From UBA3824 sp017541145 (GTDB lineage: Bacteria > Bacteroidota > Bacteroidia > Bacteroidales > UBA3824), in NCBI GenBank assembly GCA_947168365.1, contig CAMVLO010000002.1, positions 62,001 through 126,000 on the forward strand: a stretch of 64,000 nucleotides of DNA, given 5' to 3'. Within the stretch, counting starts at the first letter, position 1, and each line of letters begins with the position of its first letter. The notes beneath the pieces were generated by a model. It was given only the letters and a program-made list of their open reading frames with translations, ran no database searches and was not told the DNA's origin. The translations under genes and the position numbers were made by a program. Below, piece by piece: positions 9,253 through 17,187 of the stretch.

Positions 9253-10080
9253 TTATTCTTCAAACTCCATCAAAAACGGTGATACATGAGTGTGGTCGCC
9301 CTCTCCGTCAAAATCTATCCTCACAAATGTATCAACATAATCGTAAATCTTGTTGGTTTTGGCTTGTTCAATAATTTGCTGATAATCCTCTTTCGTGCCG
9401 GAAACAACACCCGCCACATCATCTGAAACTTTTACGCGGTCGCCCTTGTCAAAAAATACCGGATAAGGCACAAATGCGTTTTCAAAACGTTCTGAATCAA
9501 GGTTTTGAACCTCGCGGGTTTGTTCATTATCCAACTCCCAAGCATAAAATGTTGAAAGTTCGCCGTCTTTGTCAAATTCCATTTCTCCAAGTCGGTTTGG
9601 AATATCATCGACAGAATCAAACTCGGTTTGATGTTCAGAATCCATATTCCTTATTCCAAGGGAAGAATGCGAAACAACGGGTTCAAACTTTGACGATATA
9701 ATTTGATATTTTTTTATAGTAAAATCATCTTTCATATCAGCAGCATTTTGCAGAGCCGTAGCATATTCTCTATAAATACCATGAATTGAATTATCAGGAT
9801 ATTGCACTACAAAAACGCATTTTGGATTCGTTTCTTTGAATTTCTCTAACAACAAATTGTCTACTGTAATACGCTGATTTATTTGAGTTTTAAGATTTAA
9901 ATCAGTTGTTGCGGCGGCAATTTGTTTCAATAATGCGATTGTTTTTTCATACGGCAACGACCAATTATAAATGAGTGCCGCTGTTTCAAAATCACTGAAC
10001 TTCCAATCTGTCCGCTCAATTTCCGCTTTCATTGCCTTAGAAAAATCCGGCAACGAAAACAATAATTCTTTATTACTCAT
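9253..10080 (-). CDS. Hypothetical cytoplasmic protein, 275 aa
   Basis: I do not recognise a family. The protein has no signal peptide or membrane segment. The N-terminal 70 residues are helical, the middle (about 85-125) has FVVQYPDNSIHGIYREYATA, a strand-turn-helix piece, and the C-terminal 60 residues contain FFDKGDRVKVSDDVAGVVSG, a small beta-barrel-like segment, before an acidic end (MEFEE). It begins 8 nt after the 187-residue gene and is followed by the membrane protease, so it is probably co-transcribed with the ATPase/nuclease-fold gene further upstream. The ATG at 10080 is the only reasonable start. Confidence 0.6.
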   Translation of the reverse strand: MSNKELLFSLPDFSKAMKAEIERTDWKFSDFETAALIYNWSLPYEKTIALLKQIAAATTDLNLKTQINQRITVDNLLLEKFKETNPKCVFVVQYPDNSIHGIYREYATALQNAADMKDDFTIKKYQIISSKFEPVVSHSSLGIRNMDSEHQTEFDSVDDIPNRLGEMEFDKDGELSTFYAWELDNEQTREVQNLDSERFENAFVPYPVFFDKGDRVKVSDDVAGVVSGTKEDYQQIIEQAKTNKIYDYVDTFVRIDFDGEGDHTHVSPFLMEFEE

Positions 10081-10088
10081 AATGCATT

Positions 10089-10652
10089 TTAGTCTTTTAA
10101 CATCAACAATTCCCTATTAAAATCACTGCAATACAAATCGTTATCATCTTTCATCTCAGACCCAAGCAAATAAAGAAGTTTTGCAACAGGAAAATCAAAA
10201 TTGTTCATACTGTCATCCCAACTGCGGGCATAACCCAAAATGCCATATTTTTTTATGGCATTAATTGCCGCTTTGCAAACCTCTTTTGTAAAATCGTCAA
10301 AGTTAAAAACTGTATCCAAAACAAGTTTTGTGTCTTCAAACATAAAACTATTGCCGCCAAAATTTGTTGCGTCAGAAAAATAATGAATAACTATATGTAA
10401 ATCATCATTTTTTTTGCACAGACGAACAAGATGACCGTCAGGTTCGTCTTGCCAAACAAACTTACAAGATCTATCAGATTCTTCAAAATGGTCGCTATGA
10501 AATTTCAAAGCCCAAAGACCATTGATAAGCGAATTTAACGGATTTTCGCCCATATACGTTGATTGAAAACGGTAATGTCTGCCATCAAAATCCATTTCAA
10601 CAACAGCCGCACCGTAATATTCAAAATCAAATTTAAAGTTAATTGCTGCCAT
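10089..10652 (-). CDS. Hypothetical protein, 187 aa
   Basis: No family recognised. The N-terminus forms strands (INFKFDFEYYGAAVVEMDF, HYRFQSTYMG), followed by a helix with LINGLWALKFHS, more strands (HLVRLCKKNDDLHIVIHYF) and a long helical C-terminus with FTKEVCKAAINAIKKYG. This compact alpha/beta layout without signal peptide resembles small cytosolic immunity-type or adaptor proteins, but that is a loose resemblance. It lies 19 nt after the AAA-like ATPase/PD-(D/E)XK gene and 8 nt before the 275-residue gene, on the same strand. Confidence 0.6.
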   Translation of the reverse strand: MAAINFKFDFEYYGAAVVEMDFDGRHYRFQSTYMGENPLNSLINGLWALKFHSDHFEESDRSCKFVWQDEPDGHLVRLCKKNDDLHIVIHYFSDATNFGGNSFMFEDTKLVLDTVFNFDDFTKEVCKAAINAIKKYGILGYARSWDDSMNNFDFPVAKLLYLLGSEMKDDNDLYCSDFNRELLMLKD

Positions 10653-10671
10653 AATAATTTACAATTTGAAA

Positions 10672-12300
10672 TCACTCCTCTTCCATCACCCAATCCACAA
10701 TGTTCTTTTCCGCGCTTGAAAAACTTACGCCGACTTTTATTACTTGACGGTCGTCCATTTTGAAACGTCCGGCGTAATTTTTTACGTTTATCTGATTGAG
10801 AGCCGTTTGAGCGTCTTGGTCAATTTTAAATTCAAAAATATAAACATACTTCTTGTTAATCAAAATGCTGTCGGCACGGCCTTTTGAAAAATGCGCCTCG
10901 CTGATGATATATTCGCCCAAAATGGTGAACAACAAGTAGATAACGTTTTGAAAATCACGTTCAATAAGGCGGAGGCTCTTGTTTTGGGCGTATGGCAATG
11001 CGCTAAACAAGGCTTTCATACGCTCGATTGCGCCCTCAACATCGCCGGTGCGGAAATCTTCCTTGAATTTTGTGTAATCCAATCCTGACGGATTTTCCAT
11101 TGTAGTGTAAAACTCCTTGGCAAGCGATTCAAAAAAACTCATTTCTACTTCGTAATCCGGAAATCCGAGAGTATATGACCTGTATTCTTTGTCATACGAT
11201 TTGATTGTCAGATAGCCGGTGTAATACAGCAACGGCACGAGGTCTGTCCTAAACTCATCGTCCTTGTAGTCAATCAGAGCGTCTTTGCCATATTCCAAGT
11301 CGCCACGAAGAGTTTTGATGTCAAAATAAGTATTCTTAATCCGTTGCATAAGGATTGTGGGCGTTCCTGTTTTGTACCAATAATTTTGAAAATCTTTGCC
11401 CTGCAACGCAGAAAACAGACTCACGGGATTGAATACTTTGATTCCCCGCTCGTGAAACAAGTAGGAATCATACCATTTTTTGAGTTCGGCGAGCATTTCG
11501 TCAAACGAAATTTCTTCCTGATTTGCAAAGGCTTGGATTTCGTCTTTGAAATACGACAACAATTCGTCATGCGTAATACCGCAGACTGCCGAATAATTCT
11601 GTTCCAACGAGATGTCGTATGGCTGGTTTGTACCGCTGAAAATCGAAGTCTTGGCGTATTTTGTAACGCCCGTCAAGAAAACAAAACGGAAATACCTGTC
11701 GGCAGACTTCAACACCGAGAAAAAACCACGGTAAATTTCCTTGTCTGTTTCAAGATTAACGCTCTTAATTAGCGGATTGTCATATTCATCCACAATCATC
11801 ACGGTTTGAAGTCCGGTTTTCTCATATACGGCTTTCAAATCATACTCCAAACGAAACGACAACGAAAAACTTTCGACCTTCATCGGTTCGTTTTTTATTT
11901 TTTCATCAAGAGCCTCAATCCTCTCCTTGATGGTACTCTCATCGAATTGTATACCGTTTCCGTCCTCGTATTCCTGCAAGGTAACCCTAATTTTGTCGAT
12001 AAGCGTTATTGACCCTACTGTATAGTCGCCGCTCACGAAGTCGAGGTAAATCACGGGATACTTAATCCAATCTTTCTCCAAATCATAGATTTTCAAGCCT
12101 TCAAAGAGATGCTTCTTGCCTTCAAAATATGCGCGCAAAGTATTACAAAACAGACTTTTTCCAAATCTGCGCGGACGGGCAAGAAAATAGGTTTTGCCTT
12201 TATGTGCAAGATTATAAACATATTCAGTCTTGTCAACATAGACACATTTTTTATTTCTAAGGTCTTCAAAACTCTGTATGCTAAGCGGATAATTCATCAT
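10672..12300 (-). CDS. AAA-ATPase-like protein with C-terminal PD-(D/E)XK nuclease fold
   Basis: A 542-residue protein of the PF09820 (AAA-ATPase-like) plus PF08011 (PDDEXK_9) type that is multicopy in many gut Bacteroidetes. It begins with PLSIQSFEDLRNKKCVYVDK and has a modified P-loop ARPRRFGKSL (residues 41-50), a Walker B-like VMIVDEYDNPL and, near the end, GRADSILINKK followed by FEFKID, which supplies the Asp and E-x-K of the nuclease fold. The P-loop lacks the first Gly of the Walker A consensus, which is usual for this family. Function is not established; defence or selfish roles have been suggested for such ATPase/nuclease fusions. It heads a leftward cluster of four genes and has a good promoter upstream. 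Confidence 0.88.
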   Translation of the reverse strand: MMNYPLSIQSFEDLRNKKCVYVDKTEYVYNLAHKGKTYFLARPRRFGKSLFCNTLRAYFEGKKHLFEGLKIYDLEKDWIKYPVIYLDFVSGDYTVGSITLIDKIRVTLQEYEDGNGIQFDESTIKERIEALDEKIKNEPMKVESFSLSFRLEYDLKAVYEKTGLQTVMIVDEYDNPLIKSVNLETDKEIYRGFFSVLKSADRYFRFVFLTGVTKYAKTSIFSGTNQPYDISLEQNYSAVCGITHDELLSYFKDEIQAFANQEEISFDEMLAELKKWYDSYLFHERGIKVFNPVSLFSALQGKDFQNYWYKTGTPTILMQRIKNTYFDIKTLRGDLEYGKDALIDYKDDEFRTDLVPLLYYTGYLTIKSYDKEYRSYTLGFPDYEVEMSFFESLAKEFYTTMENPSGLDYTKFKEDFRTGDVEGAIERMKALFSALPYAQNKSLRLIERDFQNVIYLLFTILGEYIISEAHFSKGRADSILINKKYVYIFEFKIDQDAQTALNQINVKNYAGRFKMDDRQVIKVGVSFSSAEKNIVDWVMEEE

Positions 12301-12332
12301 AATACTTTGCTTTTTTCGGGTTTATTAATGCG

Positions 12333-12363
12333 CAAAGATAATGTTTTTTGCGGGGAAAGCAAA
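12333..12363 (-). promoter_or_regulatory. Promoter of the AAA-like/PD-(D/E)XK gene cluster
   Basis: On the minus strand TTTG (12360-12363) is followed after 19 nt by TATCTTTG (12333-12340), a near-ideal -33/-7 pair for the Bacteroidetes sigma factor, 33 nt before the start at 12300. Confidence 0.7.
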
Positions 12364-12377
12364 AAAACTTACATGGG

Positions 12378-13046
12378 TTAGTTGCTGCGCCGAACTGGAC
12401 GAACAGACCGTCCGTAGCAACGGTAATTTCCAAGTAGAAATAAGGATTCTGAGTCAGAGCCAAAGCAAGCATCCCAGGCTAATTCCGGCATGTGGCGCGA
12501 TGAAGACCAATAGTAACCTTCGGAATCAGTTTTATGGATATTTAAATCGATGCGGAAGCCTGCCGCTGGAAGAAAAATTTTATTGTTGTTTGGTCCTTTT
12601 ACCTCAAATCCATTCATACCGTTGCACGTAGTCCATACCCATGAGCACATATCTCTGAGTTCCATCCACTGTGATAACGTTGGCATACACCAATCGCTAC
12701 CCCAACAGACTGTGGCTACATCGTCGGAAGAGTCGAGGTCTTTTGTATTATAGGTAAAGCCTTTATTTGGGGATTCTTCACCGTATTTGGTAAGCATTTT
12801 ATAGTCGCCATCTTTGCAATATTTATAGTTGCTCCACGAATACGTGTCTTTGGGTTCTGTTTCACCCCATGCATAATAGTTGCCGTAATCTTCTGGATTA
12901 TCTGCGCCGACATTGCAAGTCGCCCAAAGTGTACCGGAAGGTAATCCGAGGTCAACGTACTCGTGTTTTTGTTGTGCCGTTACGCTGTCAATATTCACTA
13001 ATAATAATGTCAACAATAATAGTATAATTGAAGTTTGTCTTTTCAT
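12378..13046 (-). CDS. Secreted Fibrobacter-type paralogous domain protein
   Basis: A 222-residue protein with a signal peptide (about residues 1-24, ending near TAQQ) and a single domain of the TIGR02145 Fibrobacter succinogenes major paralogous type: EYVDLGLPSGTLWATCNVGA, YYAWGETEPK, WCMPTLSQWMEL, LPAAGFR, GYYWSSS and a closing SVRPVR. The fold is related to formylglycine-generating enzymes and C-type lectin-like domains, but no catalytic role is known. It is exported and probably periplasmic or surface-exposed. A minus-strand TAACTTTG box at 13068-13075 fits as its promoter. It ends only 15 nt before the promoter of the leftward ATPase cluster, so read-through is possible. Confidence 0.85.
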   Translation of the reverse strand: MKRQTSIILLLLTLLLVNIDSVTAQQKHEYVDLGLPSGTLWATCNVGADNPEDYGNYYAWGETEPKDTYSWSNYKYCKDGDYKMLTKYGEESPNKGFTYNTKDLDSSDDVATVCWGSDWCMPTLSQWMELRDMCSWVWTTCNGMNGFEVKGPNNNKIFLPAAGFRIDLNIHKTDSEGYYWSSSRHMPELAWDACFGSDSESLFLLGNYRCYGRSVRPVRRSN

Positions 13047-13114
13047 GATTGTAATCGTTTAATTTTTCAAAGTTACAAATTTAGTAAAAAAATATATAAA
13101 ATATGAGAGAACCA

Positions 13115-13198
13115 TATCTTCCATACAAGATAAAAATACCTAAAAAGTATCTTGTATACAAGATAAAATCACCTAAAAAGTATCTTGTATATAAGATA
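13115..13198. promoter_or_regulatory. Three palindromic operator-like repeats, 33-bp period
   Basis: Copies at 13115-13132 (TATCTTCCATACAAGATA), 13148-13165 (TATCTTGTATACAAGATA, a perfect 18-bp palindrome) and 13181-13198 (TATCTTGTATATAAGATA). Starts are exactly 33 bp apart and the 15-bp linkers are nearly the same (…ACCTAAAAAG). The third copy occupies the expected -33 region of the promoter at 13206-13213, so a bound protein should repress the ATPase gene. About three helical turns separate sites, so bound dimers would lie on nearly the same face. Confidence 0.8.
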
Positions 13199-13205
13199 CT
13201 TTTTG

Positions 13206-13213
13206 TATATTTG
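13206..13213 (+). promoter_or_regulatory. -7 box of the AAA_14/DUF4143 gene
   Basis: TATATTTG, a full match to TAnnTTTG, 17 nt before the ATG at 13230, giving a leader of only about ten nucleotides. CTTG inside the third palindrome lies 18 nt upstream in the place of the -33 element. Confidence 0.7.
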
Positions 13214-13229
13214 CAGAAAAATTATTGAT

Positions 13230-14486
13230 ATGGACAAAGAGTTTGTAAGAAATATTATCGTTGAAAATCAACAACTTATACAGTCAATTGAGTTGATTGA
13301 ACGTCCTTTTGAGTTTGAGGACAATGGAAACTATGTGTTTGTGGGTGTTCGTCAAGCGGGAAAATCTTATATGCTTTATCAAAGGGCAAAACAATTGTTA
13401 AAAGCCGGTTACGACATCGACCAAATCGTTTATATCAGTTTCGACGACGAGCGTATCAACGAAATTAAGTCAAACGAACTTGATATTATTATACAAGCAC
13501 ACAGGCTTTTAACCGACTTGCAGCCTGTGTTGTTTCTCGACGAAATTCAAAATATCGATGGTTGGGAGCATTTTGCCCGTCGCCTTGCCAACGAAAAATA
13601 TACTGTGTATATCACGGGCAGCAATGCCAAAATGCTTAGCCGCGACATTCAAACAACTTTGGGCGGAAGATATTGGGACATAGCTGTTTATCCGTTTTCG
13701 TTTGCGGAGTTTCTGAAAGCAAAGAATGTTAAATTGGAAAAGAATTGGCAGTTTTCAAAAACTCAAGGAACAGTGGCAAGAGTGTTTGAAGAATATTTCT
13801 ATTTTGGCGGTTTTCCTGAATTGCTAAACATCAAAGCCAAACGGCAATGGTTGACAAATATTTATAACAAAATATTTTTTAGCGACATCGTGGTTCGCAA
13901 TTCTGTTAGAAGCGAAGAGGCTCTACGAATCACTGTAAAAAGACTTGCCACGTGTGTAATGCAGCCCACATCTTACAATCGACTTACTAATTTGGTTAAG
14001 TCGACCGGCATAAATATCAACGCTACCACTGTTGCCAATTTTATACAATATCTAAAAGATGCGTGTCTGTTGTTTTCGATAGAAAATTACGCTGATAAAT
14101 TTGTTGACAAACAGACGACTAAGAAACATTATTTTGTTGACAACGGATTATTGAATCTGTTTTTAGCTACCCCCGAAACGGCTCTTTTGGAGAATATTTG
14201 TGCAATATTTTTATATAAGAATTTCGGTAGCGGGTTGTATTATTACAACAAAAACATTGAGGTTGATTTTTTTGTTGCTGACGAAAAAATCGGTGTTCAA
14301 GTGTCGTACAGCATTGATGATAGCGAAACAATGGAACGTGAACTCAAAGCGTTGGTAGCTCTCAACAAATTTTTCCCTCTAAACCGGGCTTTGGTTATAA
14401 CCAAAAACACGGAAGAAACCGTTGAATACCAAGGTCTGAAAATTGAGATTATACCTATTTGGAAATTTGTGTTATTATTCTGCTAA
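13230..14486 (+). CDS. AAA_14 / DUF4143 ATP-binding protein
   Basis: A 418-residue protein with an AAA-type ATPase (P-loop GVRQAGKSYM, Walker B PVLFLDEIQNIDGW, sensor-like TVYITGSNAKML) followed by the DUF4143 region, which includes a winged-helix-like part and a C-terminal restriction-like fold with IEVDFFVADEKIGVQVSY. The family is very common in anaerobes, often mobile and multicopy, with no settled function. I chose the ATG at 13230 because the longer frame begins inside the promoter. Three palindromes directly upstream suggest strong control, perhaps autoregulation through the winged helix; that is inference. A 53-nt gap separates it from the nitroreductase. Confidence 0.87.
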   Translation: MDKEFVRNIIVENQQLIQSIELIERPFEFEDNGNYVFVGVRQAGKSYMLYQRAKQLLKAGYDIDQIVYISFDDERINEIKSNELDIIIQAHRLLTDLQPVLFLDEIQNIDGWEHFARRLANEKYTVYITGSNAKMLSRDIQTTLGGRYWDIAVYPFSFAEFLKAKNVKLEKNWQFSKTQGTVARVFEEYFYFGGFPELLNIKAKRQWLTNIYNKIFFSDIVVRNSVRSEEALRITVKRLATCVMQPTSYNRLTNLVKSTGININATTVANFIQYLKDACLLFSIENYADKFVDKQTTKKHYFVDNGLLNLFLATPETALLENICAIFLYKNFGSGLYYYNKNIEVDFFVADEKIGVQVSYSIDDSETMERELKALVALNKFFPLNRALVITKNTEETVEYQGLKIEIIPIWKFVLLFC

Positions 14487-14539
14487 ACCTTTCCCTTCTT
14501 TCTCCGTCAAACTTCTAAAAAACTAATACAAAACATCAG

Positions 14540-15205
14540 ATGAGAAAAATAATTCTTACTCTCGCGGCGGCTGCCGCGGTATTTTCGCTAAGCCAGTCTT
14601 GCAGCAACGGCGGCGAAAAATGTAAAAATGACACTAATTGTCAGAAAACCGAACAATGCTGTCAAAACGGTGAAAACCAAGTCGTTAAAGCCATGATGGA
14701 TCGCCGCAGTATCCGCAAGTACAAAGACACTCCCGTTGAACACGAGAAACTTGAAACAATCGTAAAATGCGGAATCAACGCTCCAAGCGGTATGAACAAA
14801 CAGCCGTGGGAAATCCGCGTAGTGGAAAGTCAGGAACTTATCAACCAAGTAAACGAGGTTTACAAAAACGCCAACGCTGAAGCCGTTGCCAAAGACCCGG
14901 ACTTCAAAAATATGTTCCGCAACGCTCCCAACATCATCTGCGTTGCCGCTGAAAACAATGCTGGTCTCGACTGCGGACTCCTCGGCGAAAATATGATGCT
15001 CGCGGCTCAGTCTTTGGGTCTCGGCACATGCTGTTTGGGTGGTCCCGTGCGTTTTCTCAAAAGCAACGACGACGCAAAGTTTTTTATCGACAAACTCGGA
15101 TTTTCAGAAGGTTACGAATTGATTTACATCCTCGCGGTCGGCTATCCTGATGAAAGTCCGGAGGCAAAACCGAGAGACGAAAACAAAGTGAAATTTATCA
15201 ATTAA
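14540..15205 (+). CDS. Nitroreductase-family lipoprotein with cysteine-rich linker
   Basis: A 221-residue protein with a lipoprotein signal (LSQSC, modified Cys21), a short linker carrying Cys28, Cys34, Cys40 and Cys41, and a nitroreductase/FMN oxidoreductase domain: RRSIRKYKDTPV and PSGMNKQPWEIRVV for FMN contact, then LDCGLLGENMMLAAQSLGLG and the end domain GYELIYILAVGYP. Known family members are cytoplasmic dimers using NAD(P)H; export and lipidation place this one at the periplasmic or outer membrane face, where NAD(P)H is not available. The four extra Cys could bind a metal or cluster or form disulfides and feed electrons by another route (inference). Followed by a terminator shared with the convergent symporter gene. 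Confidence 0.88.
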   Translation: MRKIILTLAAAAAVFSLSQSCSNGGEKCKNDTNCQKTEQCCQNGENQVVKAMMDRRSIRKYKDTPVEHEKLETIVKCGINAPSGMNKQPWEIRVVESQELINQVNEVYKNANAEAVAKDPDFKNMFRNAPNIICVAAENNAGLDCGLLGENMMLAAQSLGLGTCCLGGPVRFLKSNDDAKFFIDKLGFSEGYELIYILAVGYPDESPEAKPRDENKVKFIN

Positions 15206-15230
15206 TTTTTTCTCGGAATCAAAAATAGTA

Positions 15231-15274
15231 AAAAAAAATGTCAGAAGCGGAGGCGAAGTTCTGACATTTTTTTA
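15231..15274. terminator. Bidirectional terminator
   Basis: ATGTCAGAA (15238-15246) pairs perfectly with TTCTGACAT (15259-15267); the stem has an A-run on the left and a T-run on the right, so it can end both the rightward nitroreductase and the leftward symporter transcripts. Confidence 0.85.
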
Positions 15275-17086
15275 TTCTGATATTTTGCGTTCTTTCATGT
15301 AACTTTTTAAATCGGTTCTTACTTCTTTTGACATCAAATAGAGAGTAAGAATATTGGGAAATGCTAACGAAAGATACAGTAAATCAGTCATATCGATTAC
15401 TGCTCCTACGCTTGATGCTGCTCCTATTACCAAAAACATCAAGAAAAATATTTGGAATATTCGTGTTGAAACAAGTTCGTTTTTGATGAATCCTTTGGTG
15501 ATAAATCTGAATGCTGTTGCGCTGTAATACGACCATGAAATGGCAGTAGAAAATGTAAACAGAAATATACTTACCAACAACAAATACGGAAACCAACTGA
15601 AAACAGATTCAAATGCTTTGCTCGTAAGTTGTACTCCATCAAGATCTCCTGCAAGTTTGTAAGTTCCTGTAAATATGATTACTAAAGCTGTCATCGTACA
15701 GATTACAACTGTATCAATAAAAGGTTCCAACAATGCTACGATTCCTTCTTTGATTGGTTTGTCGGTTAAAACTGCTGAATGTGCTATCGGAGAACTTCCG
15801 ATGCCGGCTTCGTTGCTAAGAGCAGCGCGTTGAAATCCTATTATGATGATTCCTAAAACTCCGCCTTTTAGTGCGCCCGGATTAAATGCGCCTTCCATTA
15901 TTACTGTTACGGCGTTTGGTAATTCTTTGATATTGATGAAGATAATTATCAATGCGGTAACAATGTAAAGTAACGACATCGCCGGAACTGTTATACTTGT
16001 AAATTTTGCAATTGTTTTGATACCGCCGAAAATTACGAAAATTGCCAATCCTGCCATTACAAGTCCGAAAATTGCTCCGTATGGTGCGAGTGATGGAAAA
16101 ACGTTGGCAAATTGTGCAAATGCTTGATTGGATTCAAACAGACAACCGCCGCCAATTCCGCCGCCAATTATCAGTGCTGCAAATACATACGCTAAGGCTT
16201 TTCCTAATTTTGGAAGACCTATTTTTTTGAATGCTTTAGGAATATAGTACATGCCGCCGCCGAGGATTTTACCATTTTCTCCTACGTGGCGATATTTTAC
16301 ACCGAGTGTACATTCTACAAATTTGCTTGCCATTCCAAGAAATCCGGCAACTATCATCCAAAAAGTAGCGCCCGGTCCTCCAACCGTAATTGCAAGAGCT
16401 ACTCCCGCAATGTTTCCAAGTCCGACAGTTGCCGATAATGCAGCTGTTAACGCCTGAAAATGTGAAATTTCGCCTTGCGTTTCTGAAGTGTGTTTTCTGT
16501 CGCGGCGACCCAAAACTATTCTGATTGATTCTTTCATGCAGCGGATATTTGGAAATCCCATGTAAATTGTACAGAAAACTGCACCGCAAATCAACCAAAC
16601 AACTACAAATGGTAATTTCATTGTTTTAGGAGTACCGTTTGGATTCAAAACAGGATTACCGTTTTCGTCGCGGATTATATTGTCGTAAAGTCCAAGTTCT
16701 GCAAAAATGTCAGCCAAAATTACTCTTGCAAGTTTTCCGACTATCGGTGTGAATATCGAATTGATTTTTTCTGACAGACTTTCAGCAGGTTGCGAAAAAC
16801 TAATTGATGCACTGTCGCCGTTTGCGTCATAAACTTTCAAGCCGTAAGAAATGCCTTCGGTCATGCCGTAAGATATTGAGTCAGTGAATCCTGACGTCGG
16901 ATTGTCCCAACAATATTTATACGGTTTTTCGCCGCCGCTTACATGTGCCGTGGCGGTTACATCGTTGAGATTTAATGATTGGTTTGCAGTCTCAATACTT
17001 ATTTTTAGTGTGTCTTGTGATAATGCTGATTCGCTGATAATGAGCGAAATACATATTATAATCAGTTTCAGAAAATTGTTGAACAT
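15272..17086 (-). CDS. Sodium:alanine/glycine symporter (AGCS family) with exported Ig-like N-terminal domain
   Basis: A 604-residue membrane protein. Residues about 1-24 form a signal peptide, residues 25-95 a SprB/PKD-like Ig repeat (TATAHVSGGEKPYKYCW, YGLKVYDANGDSA), and from about residue 155 the AGCS transporter begins, with the signature SATVGLGNIAGVALAITVGG and about ten membrane segments, including GFQRAALSNEAGIGSSPIAH. It should import alanine or glycine with sodium. The start at 17086 is preferred because the promoter box at 17105-17112 covers the longer TTG frame. Fusion of an extracytoplasmic adhesion-type repeat to a transporter is unusual; the domain would sit in the periplasm in front of the transporter. 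Confidence 0.9.
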   Translation of the reverse strand: MFNNFLKLIIICISLIISESALSQDTLKISIETANQSLNLNDVTATAHVSGGEKPYKYCWDNPTSGFTDSISYGMTEGISYGLKVYDANGDSASISFSQPAESLSEKINSIFTPIVGKLARVILADIFAELGLYDNIIRDENGNPVLNPNGTPKTMKLPFVVVWLICGAVFCTIYMGFPNIRCMKESIRIVLGRRDRKHTSETQGEISHFQALTAALSATVGLGNIAGVALAITVGGPGATFWMIVAGFLGMASKFVECTLGVKYRHVGENGKILGGGMYYIPKAFKKIGLPKLGKALAYVFAALIIGGGIGGGCLFESNQAFAQFANVFPSLAPYGAIFGLVMAGLAIFVIFGGIKTIAKFTSITVPAMSLLYIVTALIIIFINIKELPNAVTVIMEGAFNPGALKGGVLGIIIIGFQRAALSNEAGIGSSPIAHSAVLTDKPIKEGIVALLEPFIDTVVICTMTALVIIFTGTYKLAGDLDGVQLTSKAFESVFSWFPYLLLVSIFLFTFSTAISWSYYSATAFRFITKGFIKNELVSTRIFQIFFLMFLVIGAASSVGAVIDMTDLLYLSLAFPNILTLYLMSKEVRTDLKSYMKERKISE

Positions 17087-17104
17087 ATTGCTTGAAAATT
17101 TTTG

Positions 17105-17112
17105 CAAAGATA
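17105..17112 (-). promoter_or_regulatory. -7 box of the AGCS symporter gene
   Basis: Minus-strand TATCTTTG, a full TAnnTTTG match, 19 nt before the ATG at 17086. Confidence 0.6.
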
Positions 17113-17187
17113 CTAAACTTATTGCAATTTTTGGTTTTTATAGTATAAGTGATTGACGTATTTGTTTTAAAACGTGATTTTTGTTGA

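Noticed and set aside
12341..12753. Plus-strand frames opposite the Fibrobacter-type gene
   Set aside because: Overlapping frames without domain matches, opposite a gene with clear family motifs and signal peptide.
17087..17107. TTG start for the AGCS symporter
   Set aside because: The codon lies in the TATCTTTG promoter box, and the ATG at 17086 gives a normal signal peptide.
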